DNA of 64,000 nucleotides from Motiliproteus sp036960175 (lineage in GTDB: Bacteria; Pseudomonadota; Gammaproteobacteria; Pseudomonadales; Balneatricaceae), in assembly GCA_036960175.1 (NCBI GenBank), contig JBALWH010000022.1, positions 1 through 64,000 on the forward strand, written 5' to 3'. Below, one piece after another: positions 32,089 through 40,507 of this stretch; positions within the stretch are counted from its first letter, which is position 1, and every line of letters begins with the position of its first letter. Below the pieces are notes generated by a model that searched no databases, was not told the DNA's origin, and was given only the letters and a program-made list of their open reading frames with translations. A program made the position numbers and the translations under genes.

Positions 32089-33435
32089 TTAGCCGAAAAG
32101 ATATACCGGAAGCCACAGAATGATTTGTGGGAATTGGTACATCAGCACCATGGCAAAAATAACAATGGCTAGATAGGGCATAATTCCCTTGAAAATAGAC
32201 ATAAGTTCCACATGTTTTGGCGCTACCCCCTTGAGGTAATAGGCTGACATTGCCATGGGCGGTGTCAGGAATGAAGTCTGGAGGTTGAGGGCTACCAGTA
32301 CCCCGAAGAACAGGGGGTTAACATCAAACGTCGCAAGCATCGGTAGGAAGATGGGCACGAAGATAATGATGATCTCGCTCCATTCCAGAGGCCACCCCAA
32401 AAAGAAAATGATCAGCTGAGCCATAATCAGGAAACCGACGGTGCCTAGAGCCATGCCTAACACCCACTCTTCGATCAGGCCGTGGCCACCCAGATAGGAA
32501 AATACCGACGCAAAAGTCCAGGAACCGACAAACAGCCAGCACACCATGGCCGAAGTTCGGGCAGTGAGATAAACCGCTTCCTTGAGGCGTTGCCAGCTAA
32601 GGGATCGATATACAGCGGCCAGCACTAAACCGCCGAAAGACCCGACCCCGGCGGCTTCTGCTGGGGTTGCGATGCCTGCCAAAATGGACCCAAGTACCCC
32701 CATGATCAATATAAATAGGGGTACAAAGGAGGTTAGCAACTGCCAGGCAATTATAGCCAGTGGTGGCACATCCTCTTCTACTGGCTTAGGTGCCAGTTTC
32801 GGATTTAAGGAGGCGCGGATTATCACATAGAGCATGTACATTGTTGCCAGAAGGATGCCTGGAAATAGGGCGGCTGCGTATAGACGCACCGGAGATACCT
32901 GGGCGATTGCGGCATAGACGATAAGCATGATACTAGGCGGAATCAATATCCCCAGCGTGCCGCCGGCACAGATAACACCAGAGGCAAGTTTCTCGTCATA
33001 ACCAGCCTTGAGCATGGCGGGCAGAGCCAACAATCCCATCAGGGTAACCACTGCACCGACGATGCCCGTGGCAGTGGCGAAGATCGCACAGGTAGCAAGC
33101 GCGGCGACGGCCATGGAGCCTGGCACATGCCTGGTTGCCAGCTGCATACTGAAAAATAGCCGGTCGACGATGTTGGCGCGTTCAACCACGTAGCCCATAA
33201 AGAGGAACAGCGGCACCGCTACCAGCACATCATTGGACATGACTGAGAAAGTGTTCTGAACAAACAGATCGAAAATCCTATTATCAAAGATATGTTCGAT
33301 CTGGTCGGGTCGAGCATAGGCGTAATAACCGAATCCAAGTCCCATGGCAATCAACGTAAATGCGATCGGGAAGCCCAGCAAAACGACGCCGATAAACAGC
33401 ACTAACATCGTGATGGCAATCTGAGGATCTGTCAT
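32089..33435 (-). CDS. dctM: TRAP transporter large permease (DctM type)
   Basis: A 448-aa inner-membrane protein with about twelve hydrophobic helices, the ion-coupled channel of a tripartite ATP-independent periplasmic transporter. The N-terminus GVVLLGFPIAFTLIAMGLGF and the motif LPAMLKAGYDEKLASGVICA with GTLGILIPPSIMLIVYA are diagnostic of DctM/SiaM. It starts inside the dctQ stop codon (four-base overlap), so the two are translated together. The ligand depends on the binding protein encoded upstream. Confidence 0.93.
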   Translation of the reverse strand: MTDPQIAITMLVLFIGVVLLGFPIAFTLIAMGLGFGYYAYARPDQIEHIFDNRIFDLFVQNTFSVMSNDVLVAVPLFLFMGYVVERANIVDRLFFSMQLATRHVPGSMAVAALATCAIFATATGIVGAVVTLMGLLALPAMLKAGYDEKLASGVICAGGTLGILIPPSIMLIVYAAIAQVSPVRLYAAALFPGILLATMYMLYVIIRASLNPKLAPKPVEEDVPPLAIIAWQLLTSFVPLFILIMGVLGSILAGIATPAEAAGVGSFGGLVLAAVYRSLSWQRLKEAVYLTARTSAMVCWLFVGSWTFASVFSYLGGHGLIEEWVLGMALGTVGFLIMAQLIIFFLGWPLEWSEIIIIFVPIFLPMLATFDVNPLFFGVLVALNLQTSFLTPPMAMSAYYLKGVAPKHVELMSIFKGIMPYLAIVIFAMVLMYQFPQIILWLPVYLFG

Positions 33436-34022
33436 TTCACGCCCCCAATGTTATCTTTCCCACCTTGCTGTTGATGAGATGCCATCGTTTCTGTTTCTTC
33501 GACATCATGTAATCGTGGCGGCCACTGGCCTGTTTGCAGACACATGACGCAGCGAGTGGCTTCTGCTATCCCTTGCAGAAAGACAAAAAAACCTGCTAGA
33601 GGAATCAGGGTTTTGAAAAAATAGATTTGAACCCGGGCAGGGCTGCTCCAACTGACCTCTTTGTAACGCCAAGAATCGGCTGCAAAATCATAGCCGTACC
33701 AGATCAGGGCAAAGACACCGGGTAAAAGAAACAGGATATAGAGAGTCAGGTCGATAGCGGCTTGACCGCGGGGCGGAAGTAGGCGATGAATCACGTCTCC
33801 GCGCACATGACCGTTACGGGACAAGGTATAAGCACCCGCCATCATAAAGAGTGCTCCATACATCTGCACCGCCATATCGAACGCCCATGCCGTGGGGGAA
33901 TTAAGCACATAGCGAACAAATACTTCGTAACAGGTGGCAAAGGTCAGCACCATGATGCACCAGCCGAAGGCCTTTCCTACCCAAGCGCTCAAACTGTCAA
34001 TAAAATGGATAAAGGGGCTCAT
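33432..34022 (-). CDS. dctQ: TRAP transporter small permease (DctQ type)
   Basis: A 196-aa membrane protein with four predicted helices that joins the large permease. Typical DctQ features are an early helix, RNGHVRGDVIHRLLP (conserved basic loop, about residue 65-80) and an aromatic-rich fourth helix followed by a charged cytoplasmic tail. It overlaps dctM by four bases and lies 114 bp after the binding-protein gene. Confidence 0.9.
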   Translation of the reverse strand: MSPFIHFIDSLSAWVGKAFGWCIMVLTFATCYEVFVRYVLNSPTAWAFDMAVQMYGALFMMAGAYTLSRNGHVRGDVIHRLLPPRGQAAIDLTLYILFLLPGVFALIWYGYDFAADSWRYKEVSWSSPARVQIYFFKTLIPLAGFFVFLQGIAEATRCVMCLQTGQWPPRLHDVEETETMASHQQQGGKDNIGGVK

Positions 34023-34136
34023 ATCAGCTTCCAGATAACGGCCGCAAGGAAAATACTACCGATAGAAGGGGGCGGCACTATTATGTGCCGCCCTTCTCAG
34101 GTCCGGTAAGTAAGCGATACCGAACTAATTACGTGG

Positions 34137-35297
34137 TTATGTGAGGTCACCAAAATAGTGCTTGTAGGCACCCCCATAGTCTGGTGCATTAGTGAGCTCA
34201 AAGGCGCCCACACGCTTCATCCAGGCTTTTTGCGATGCTACAACCTTGGCAAAGTAGGGGTCTTCCATAAACTTTGGAAGAACCTTATCCCAGGCTTTGA
34301 GCTGCTCATCCATAATGGACTGAGGAGTACGGCGGACGATGACGCCATGCTCTTTCTTCAGCACTTCCAAATCATTGGAATAGCGATGCTGGGCTTTCCA
34401 GGACATGTCTGATGACGCCGCCTCAGATGCGTATTGCAATATTTTTTTATGCTCTGGAGCCAAGGCATCGAAGGTCTTCCTATTGAAGATGATCTCAAAG
34501 CACTCCTGGGATTGATGGAAGCTAGCCAGATAGTAATTCTTGGCCACGTCCTGCATGCCGAAGTCTTTGTCCGAAGTCGGATTATTAAACTCGGCCGCAT
34601 CAATCAGTCCACGGTCCATTGCCGGTTGGATTTCGCCACCGGGAAGCTGCACCACGGACATCCCCATCTCTTGCATAACATTGGCTGCTAGGCCGACGGT
34701 ACGGTACTTCAGGCCCTTCATGTCAGCGGCTGAATTAACTTCTTTACGGAACCATCCCAATGGTTGTGCTGGCATCGGACCTGAGAAGAATCCGACAATA
34801 TCCAGTTTAAGAATATCTCGCATTAGCTCCTCATACAGTTCCTTACCGCCACCATAATGAATCCAGCCGAGCAGTTGGTTTGCGGTCCAGCCCCAGCAGG
34901 GACCGGTGCCGAACAGCGAGGCCGCGGCGTTTTTGCTGTACCAGTAGGCGGTTACCAGATGGGATCCATCGATAACGCCTTTGTGCACGGCCGTCTGGAG
35001 CTCAGCCGTTTTCACTACAGCACCGACGTCGAGGTAATCGATTTTTAACGAGCCGCCGGACATCTCATTGACGCGCGTTACATAATCAACAGCGTATTCC
35101 TTAAAGATACCTCCGCCCCAAGCTCCCTGAAGCTTGAGTACCGTCGGTTTTGCCGCCACGGAGACCATAGGGAAGCCAGCAATAACTGAACCGCCTGCGA
35201 CAGCAATACCGCCTTTCAGGAATTTACGTCTGCTGCTTGGTTTCTCAGCCTCCTCTGGCTTGTATGACTTGTTATTTTTTTTGTCTAGAGTGTCCAT
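34137..35297 (-). CDS. dctP: TRAP transporter solute-binding protein, TAT-exported
   Basis: A 386-aa periplasmic receptor. A twin-arginine signal SSRRKFLKG (Arg23-Arg24) precedes a hydrophobic segment ending VSVAAK. The mature part resembles the COG4663 subgroup (2-oxoacid, mannitol or chloroaromatic TRAP receptors): WGWTANQLLGWIHYGGG, LGWFRKEVNSAADMKGLKYR, LPGGEIQPAMDRGLIDAAEF. The Arg in KYR is the usual carboxylate anchor, so an organic acid is likely. ATG at 35297 follows GGAGG by eight bases and is preferred over 35312. It leads the TRAP operon, with a 2-hydroxyacid dehydrogenase upstream, consistent with 2-oxo/hydroxy-acid uptake. Confidence 0.9.
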   Translation of the reverse strand: MDTLDKKNNKSYKPEEAEKPSSRRKFLKGGIAVAGGSVIAGFPMVSVAAKPTVLKLQGAWGGGIFKEYAVDYVTRVNEMSGGSLKIDYLDVGAVVKTAELQTAVHKGVIDGSHLVTAYWYSKNAAASLFGTGPCWGWTANQLLGWIHYGGGKELYEELMRDILKLDIVGFFSGPMPAQPLGWFRKEVNSAADMKGLKYRTVGLAANVMQEMGMSVVQLPGGEIQPAMDRGLIDAAEFNNPTSDKDFGMQDVAKNYYLASFHQSQECFEIIFNRKTFDALAPEHKKILQYASEAASSDMSWKAQHRYSNDLEVLKKEHGVIVRRTPQSIMDEQLKAWDKVLPKFMEDPYFAKVVASQKAWMKRVGAFELTNAPDYGGAYKHYFGDLT

Positions 35298-35472
35298 AGA
35301 TCTATCCTCCATTAGTAGAATCTATATCAGCAGTACCTATATCCTAGTCGACATATTTCGATTGGTGAAAAAATAACCAGATTTCTCAGCTAACTGCGAC
35401 TACCTGAATTCGAAGGAGTATTGATAGAAACTAACGTCTATCCCGAGCCTAAAATAAGCCAAATGCCTCTGT

Positions 35473-36438
35473 TCAGGCCAGCCGGTCATGAGGCAGCGCG
35501 CCCGAGATAATCGCATCGAGATTATCCAGCGCTCTGAATCCCATGGCATCACGTGTCTCGCGTGTGGCACTGCCGATATGAGGTAACAGGAAGGCATTCT
35601 TTAACTGTTTATAGCGGTGGTCGATATCGGGCTCGTTGTTGAATACATCGAGTCCGGCAGCAAATAGTTTGCCAGACTGCAAGGCATCGATAAGGGCATC
35701 ATCATCCACCACCGCGCCACGAGAGGTATTCACCAGGATGGCTTCATCTGGAAGCAGGGCGATACGTTCTGCGTTAATCAGATGATGTGTTTGCGGGTTG
35801 GCGGGGCAATGGATCGAGAGGAAATTACACAGGGGTAGCAGTTCTTCTACGCTGTGGTGATAGATGGCGCCAACTTCCTGGTCTGGGGGAAGTCTGCTGC
35901 GGTTGTAGTAGTGGACCTCCATATCGAAGCCACGGGCGCGCTTGGCCAGGATCTGTCCGACTCGGCCCATGCCCAGGATTCCCAGACGTTTGCCGGTCAT
36001 TTGCATACCCAGTTGATAGCAGGCGCTCCAGTCAGCCCAGGTTTCGGTTCGAATTTGTTGTTCATTTTCGTAAGCGCGTCTTGCGGCGCCAAGCATCAAT
36101 AGCAGGGCTATTTCTGCCGTGGCATCGCTGAGCACGTCGGGTGTGTTAGTGACGATGATGCCGCGCGCTTTTGCGGCATCAAGATCTATATGATCGTAGC
36201 CCACAGAAAAGCTGCAGATCGCTTTAATGCTATCGGGCAAGCGCTTAATGACCACTGCGCTGAGTTTTTCTGTGTGACAGGGAATAATGGCATCGGCACC
36301 GGCTGCAAGTTCGATAAGCTCATCGCTCGAATAAACTTTGTCGTCGCTGTTGAAGCGCGCATCGTAGTCACGCTTTAGCCGTGACTCCACGGCCTGAGGG
36401 AGTTTTCGGGTCACTAATACAACGGCTATTTTGTTCAT
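35473..36438 (-). CDS. D-isomer-specific 2-hydroxyacid dehydrogenase (glyoxylate/hydroxypyruvate reductase-like)
   Basis: A 321-aa NAD(P)-dependent enzyme that interconverts 2-oxo- and D-2-hydroxyacids. The catalytic-domain segment is CSFSVGYDHIDLDAAKARGI. The Rossmann motif GKRLGILGMGRVGQILAKRA follows (about 150-170). The catalytic Arg is in VNTSRGAVVDDDAL, the Glu in NNEPDI, and the His in LPHIGSAT. The pattern is closest to GhrB/GyaR glyoxylate reductases. ATG at 36438 has AAGGA about eleven bases upstream. It is on the same strand as the TRAP genes and divergent from a LysR gene that may regulate it. Confidence 0.9.
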   Translation of the reverse strand: MNKIAVVLVTRKLPQAVESRLKRDYDARFNSDDKVYSSDELIELAAGADAIIPCHTEKLSAVVIKRLPDSIKAICSFSVGYDHIDLDAAKARGIIVTNTPDVLSDATAEIALLLMLGAARRAYENEQQIRTETWADWSACYQLGMQMTGKRLGILGMGRVGQILAKRARGFDMEVHYYNRSRLPPDQEVGAIYHHSVEELLPLCNFLSIHCPANPQTHHLINAERIALLPDEAILVNTSRGAVVDDDALIDALQSGKLFAAGLDVFNNEPDIDHRYKQLKNAFLLPHIGSATRETRDAMGFRALDNLDAIISGALPHDRLA

Positions 36439-36724
36439 GAATCCAGTCATCCTTTGCTATTGCAGCTGTAAGATCGTCAGTATGGTTAACGCCGAATATG
36501 TTCACTCTGAAGCGATGATTAACGCTAAAATAAGTGTAGCTTATGAAATTCCAGGGCTCGCAAATGCTTCAGATTAGGGCTGTTAGGGGGTGGGGCAGCC
36601 CTGAAGAGGTAATAACCAGACCAATCGAGGGGGCGAAAATTTGACTAAAAAGGCGTTTAATAAATTGTCCCAATCAATGGGTAATCGAGACGTTATAGTC
36701 CCGAAATAGGTATGCTGTTAGGCC

Positions 36725-36796
36725 GTATTTAAAGGGCAGGTTTTATAAGGACGCGTTTAAAGGACTGTATTTAAAGGACTGGGTTTATAAGGGTAG
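36725..36796. repeat. 15-bp degenerate tandem repeats before the LysR gene
   Basis: Five units of about 15 bp (one shortened to 12) run head to tail: GTATTTAAAGGGCAG, GTTTTATAAGGACGC, GTTTAAAGGACT, GTATTTAAAGGACTG and GGTTTATAAGGGTAG. They end five bases before the LysR start codon, covering its leader and ribosome site. The rest of the 363-bp spacer to the dehydrogenase gene shows no gene. Confidence 0.75.
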
Positions 36797-36801
36797 AGAG
36801 T

Positions 36802-37713
36802 ATGGAGCTTTATCACCTCAAAACATTTGTGACGGTTGCTGAAGAAGAGCATCTGACTCGGGCGGCGGAACGGCTGTATACCAGCCAGCCCGCTATTAGC
36901 GCCCACATAAAAGCGTTGGAAGAAGAGTTGAGAGTAACCCTGTTTCATCGTACCCCGAAAGGGATGCTGCTGACTGCTGAGGGGGAGCAGCTTTTACCTC
37001 GCGCCCAGCAGACGCTAGCGGCGGCTGGAGATTTTGTTCAGCATGCCAAGGGTTTGCAGGATGAGCTGGTGGGCTCTGTCAGTATCGGTCTTAATTCGGA
37101 TGCTGAGTTTTTGCGATTACCACAAATGCTGGCCAGGCTGAGCGGCAAGCATCCGCTCTTGGAATTACAGTTTATGGCTGGGCAAACCGGTACCAATATT
37201 CCCGCCACAAGGGTCGGTAAGTTGGATGCGGCCTTTATCTCCGGCGAACTAAAAGATTCTCGTTTAGAGGTGCTTTACCTTGGGGATATCTTGCTGAAAA
37301 TAGCAGCACCGATCTCCATGAAAGACAGAGTTGCTGATGCGTCCATCGCCGCCATTGCCGATCTTCCCTGGATATACACCGCGCCGGATTGTGCTTATTT
37401 TGGCGTTATGCGCCAGCTATTTGAGGAGCACTGTTGCGAGCCAGTGAAAACGGTGGTTTCTGACCATGAGGAAGCCTTACGTACATTGATAAAGGCTGGC
37501 GTAGGGTTGGGTATTATGCGAGCAGATGAGCTAGAACAGGCTGTAAAAGAGGGCTATGCCTTTGAGGTGCCGTTGGAACTAACGCCGGTGAGCCTGCAGT
37601 TTGTGTATCAAAAGAGTCGTGCAAACGATCCCTTAATACGGGCTCTGTTAGGTGAAATCTATGAGATTTGGGGGTTGGATCAGAAAGAGCTTGAAAGCCA
37701 GCAGGCGATATAG
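36802..37713 (+). CDS. LysR-family transcriptional regulator
   Basis: A 303-aa regulator with the N-terminal winged helix-turn-helix MELYHLKTFVTVAEEEHLTR and SQPAISAHIKALEEEL (residues 1-60). The type 2 periplasmic-binding-fold effector domain covers about 90-290. It is divergent from the 2-hydroxyacid dehydrogenase/TRAP/amidase genes, which makes those its likely targets by the usual LysR rule. The effector is unknown. A repeat array occupies its leader, and a strong terminator follows at 37782-37812. Confidence 0.9.
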   Translation: MELYHLKTFVTVAEEEHLTRAAERLYTSQPAISAHIKALEEELRVTLFHRTPKGMLLTAEGEQLLPRAQQTLAAAGDFVQHAKGLQDELVGSVSIGLNSDAEFLRLPQMLARLSGKHPLLELQFMAGQTGTNIPATRVGKLDAAFISGELKDSRLEVLYLGDILLKIAAPISMKDRVADASIAAIADLPWIYTAPDCAYFGVMRQLFEEHCCEPVKTVVSDHEEALRTLIKAGVGLGIMRADELEQAVKEGYAFEVPLELTPVSLQFVYQKSRANDPLIRALLGEIYEIWGLDQKELESQQAI

Positions 37714-37781
37714 CCCTGTGTTATTGCTGTAATCGACGTTGAAGCGCTGGTTATAGGCTACTGCTCATAAGCTAAAAGAAC

Positions 37782-37812
37782 AAAGGGCTGGTATCTGCAC
37801 CAGCCCTTTTTG
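37782..37812. terminator. Rho-independent terminator between lysR and cusF-like gene
   Basis: AAAGGGCTGGT and ACCAGCCCTTT form an 11-bp perfect stem around ATCTGC, with T-runs on the right and A-rich sequence on the left. It serves the LysR gene and can also end the convergent CusF-like transcript. Confidence 0.9.
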
Positions 37813-37815
37813 TTT

Positions 37816-38175
37816 TTACTGCGCCATGATTTTGGTAATAAGGTAGGTTCCAATTTTGGGGTTTTCGAGCACAAATTTTATCCGCTGTCCCTCTTTCAAA
37901 CCGGAAATATCCACACCAGGAGCCAGATGGAAGCTCATCCGCATCGCGCCCATATTCCAGGCCTTGATCGGCTCATGGGAAATTTTTAGTTTATTCTCGG
38001 CAGCAACGATCTGATTAATAACGCCTTCGGCAACGACGGAATTATTTTCCATCACCATTGCCGGCATTGCTTTCATATGATCATGCTGCTGCTCGTGTGC
38101 AACAGCTATTGATGGCGTCTGCAGGGTGGCTGCCAGTAACAAGGTAAGTCCGATACGGTTTAAAGACTGCTTCAT
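37816..38175 (-). CDS. CusF-like periplasmic copper-binding protein
   Basis: A 119-aa exported protein with signal peptide (cleavage near SIAVAH) and a His/Met-rich mature N-terminus (HEQQHDHMKAMPAM). The CusF/CusX beta-barrel is seen as GVINQIVAAENKLKISHEPI, WNMGAMRMSF and GLKEGQRIKFVL. The conserved His in SHEPI and Met residues in MGAMRM are copper ligands in CusF. It lies 81 bp downstream of nosL on the same strand and probably supplies or buffers copper for nitrous oxide reductase. CusABC pump genes are absent here. Confidence 0.85.
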   Translation of the reverse strand: MKQSLNRIGLTLLLAATLQTPSIAVAHEQQHDHMKAMPAMVMENNSVVAEGVINQIVAAENKLKISHEPIKAWNMGAMRMSFHLAPGVDISGLKEGQRIKFVLENPKIGTYLITKIMAQ

Positions 38176-38256
38176 ACTCTGCTTCCGTTTTGCTATCCGT
38201 TAATGATTTTTAGGTTGAATTTTGTGATGAATCATCATGATGACTGGTCAAGTTTT

Positions 38257-38781
38257 CTAAAAGCTCATGGCCGAGATCATTTCTAGGGTTAAGTCATCAA
38301 ATTTATACAGCTTGCCGCCATTGAGGTCGGCAAAGGCTTTGGCGTTGGCTTCGGTAGAAAAACTTCCCAGTGTTGGCCCCATGGCCCCCGGTTTGTTGCT
38401 GCCAATAACGTACCAGGCTTTTTTAGCATCGATATAGGTTTCCTGATCGGGGTGGTCCCAAGGGGTGATTGCCATATCATGGACATAAGCAGTTTGGATG
38501 TTGTGCTGGTGTTCCGGGTCCAACAGGTAGGCAAACATATCCCTGGTTGAGCAAAATTTCATGGTGCTGTTCTGTCCCCGTTCATAGAGCTGCCCCTTAG
38601 GGCCAGGGAAGTTGCTGATGATCATGCCGCACAGATGGCATTCATCACCACTTTCGATCACTACCGCGGTCTGTGCGGCTAATTTTTCCGCTGTGTCTTC
38701 ACTGCATCCATAAATGAATAGAGTGCTAGCTATTAACAGGCACAAGCGGCTAAACAGAATGAGCAACGGTTTAATACTCAC
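38257..38781 (-). CDS. nosL: NosL copper chaperone lipoprotein
   Basis: A 174-aa outer-membrane or periplasmic lipoprotein that delivers copper for assembly of the CuZ centre of NosZ. The signal peptide ends at lipobox FIYGC (Cys26). The copper site motif CHLCGMII (Cys48, Cys51, Met53) and the downstream MKFCSTRDMFAYLL segment are conserved. It overlaps nosY by four bases as the last gene of nosDFYL. Confidence 0.94.
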   Translation of the reverse strand: MSIKPLLILFSRLCLLIASTLFIYGCSEDTAEKLAAQTAVVIESGDECHLCGMIISNFPGPKGQLYERGQNSTMKFCSTRDMFAYLLDPEHQHNIQTAYVHDMAITPWDHPDQETYIDAKKAWYVIGSNKPGAMGPTLGSFSTEANAKAFADLNGGKLYKFDDLTLEMISAMSF

Positions 38782-39605
38782 AGGGTTCTCCGGTTGAAAA
38801 TAAGCAATGCGGTAGCGACAGATAAGGACAACCAGGCAACCATTCCCAATAACAAGGTGGTGGTGGTGAACTGCACGTGCTGAGCAATAGCCATCAGCCC
38901 GGTTATGTTTTCACTGGCAAAGTAGCTGATGTTCACTAGGCGAAAAATATCGGTTGGATTAAGCAATAACAGGTAGGGGAAGAGTTCGGCGTTGACGTTA
39001 CCTTGAGTGCCTACCAGCATTCCTAATAAACCCAGATCAAAAACCAGCACAAACAGGAACCAGACAACCAGAGCCAGGCCGGCAGCTTTAGATTTTTCAG
39101 TGACTAAGGCGCTGATAATGTAGGCAAAAGCGATAAATACCCAGCCTAATAAAATGGCTGAAAGGATAAACAGTGAGAACGCAGAGATTAGTTCTGACCA
39201 GCTGGTATTGTCGGCAAACAGTCCCATGATGAGGGCTGCTGAGCCAAACCCGACCAAGGTAGAAAAGGCCATGATAGCGGCGTGACCGGTCATTTTGCCG
39301 AGCAATAATTGCCACCTTGATAGCGGGTAGGTCAGTAGCAGCAATAGCGTGCCGTTTTCATCTTCGCCGACGACGCTATCATAGGCGAGCATTAGAGCAA
39401 TCAGAGGGATAATGAATACCGCTAGACTGGCTAGGCTGACGATAGTGGTGGACAGCGAGGTAAAACCAACGCGACCAGCGGCTGCCGCGCCGAAATAGGC
39501 CAGGCCGATGGCCAGTACTGCGAAGATGATGGTGATGGCAACGATCCAGCGATTGCGCAGTCCGTCACGGAACTCTTTTGCGGCGACTGTCAGGATGGCA
39601 TTCAT
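38778..39605 (-). CDS. nosY: NosY, ABC transporter permease for NosZ maturation
   Basis: A 275-aa inner-membrane permease with six helices that pairs with NosF and contacts NosD. The N-terminal KEFRDGLRNRWIV is the conserved coupling segment. DSVVGEDENGTLLLLLTYPL is the family motif, and multiple hydrophobic helices follow. The start overlaps the nosF stop by one base. It is required for CuZ assembly in model denitrifiers. Confidence 0.94.
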   Translation of the reverse strand: MNAILTVAAKEFRDGLRNRWIVAITIIFAVLAIGLAYFGAAAAGRVGFTSLSTTIVSLASLAVFIIPLIALMLAYDSVVGEDENGTLLLLLTYPLSRWQLLLGKMTGHAAIMAFSTLVGFGSAALIMGLFADNTSWSELISAFSLFILSAILLGWVFIAFAYIISALVTEKSKAAGLALVVWFLFVLVFDLGLLGMLVGTQGNVNAELFPYLLLLNPTDIFRLVNISYFASENITGLMAIAQHVQFTTTTLLLGMVAWLSLSVATALLIFNRRTL

Positions 39606-40507
39606 CAGATTTCTGCCTCCAGTTGCATGGTTCCAGTGAAGTGGGTGTAAAGATCTTCTAGCGTGGGCAGGTGCATATCAAAATTTTCCAGTTGCGGTAA
39701 TGCCATCACGGTTCTCATTACCTGCATTTTGTCCTGTAGAGGTACGTCCAGCTGGATTTTTCCGTCGTTCCTGGTGCAACAGCTCTGCAATGACTCCGGC
39801 AGCTCCACGTCCCCTGTCAGTTGCAGCGTTAGTGGCAGATCGGCCTTATGGCGAAGATCATGCAGATTGCCTTCGGCCAGCACATTACCCTGACCCATAA
39901 TGACGGCGCGGTCGATATACTTTTCTACTCCGGGCAATACGTGGGAACAAAGAATAATGGTGCAGCCTTGTTGTTTGAGAATCTCCAGGCGCTGGTAAAA
40001 ATCCTGGGTGGCAATAGGGTCGAGCCCGACGGTGGGCTCATCCAGTAACAGTAGCTTAGGGTCGCCGAGCAAAGCCTGGGCCAGCCCAAGTCGTTGCCGC
40101 ATGCCCTTGGAGTAGGTTTTCACTCGGCGTTTGACGGCATGACCTAGGCCCACCTGGTCCAGCAGCTCAAGGCTTTGTTTTTTGGAAACGCCTTTGAGTC
40201 GGGCAAAGTAGTTTACAACTTCGAGCCCAGTCAGTTGGTCGTAAAAACTAACGTTCTCCTGCAGGAAACCCAGTTTTTTTCTGAGCGTGCGTGCTTCTGA
40301 CAGGGTCGGGTCTTCGCCGAATACTCGTACCTTGCCTTTGGAGGCTTCCACCAGACCCAGAATCAGCTTGATCGTGGTGGTTTTTCCGGCGCCGTTATGA
40401 CCGAACAAACCCAGAATTTCACCGGGTTTGAGGGCCAGGTTTAGTCCCTTCAGGGCGTGAACATTCTGGTAGTGTTTTTCCGCACCTTCGAGCTCAACAA
40501 TATTCAT
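39605..40507 (-). CDS. nosF: NosF, ABC transporter ATPase
   Basis: A 300-aa cytoplasmic ATPase of the NosDFY complex. Walker A is GHNGAGKTTTIKL (about residue 36), the signature is YSKGMRQRLGLAQAL, Walker B is LLLLDEPTVGLD, and the switch His is in CSHVLPG. A C-terminal extension of about 80 residues interacts with the partner. It overlaps nosD by four bases. Confidence 0.95.
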   Translation of the reverse strand: MNIVELEGAEKHYQNVHALKGLNLALKPGEILGLFGHNGAGKTTTIKLILGLVEASKGKVRVFGEDPTLSEARTLRKKLGFLQENVSFYDQLTGLEVVNYFARLKGVSKKQSLELLDQVGLGHAVKRRVKTYSKGMRQRLGLAQALLGDPKLLLLDEPTVGLDPIATQDFYQRLEILKQQGCTIILCSHVLPGVEKYIDRAVIMGQGNVLAEGNLHDLRHKADLPLTLQLTGDVELPESLQSCCTRNDGKIQLDVPLQDKMQVMRTVMALPQLENFDMHLPTLEDLYTHFTGTMQLEAEI

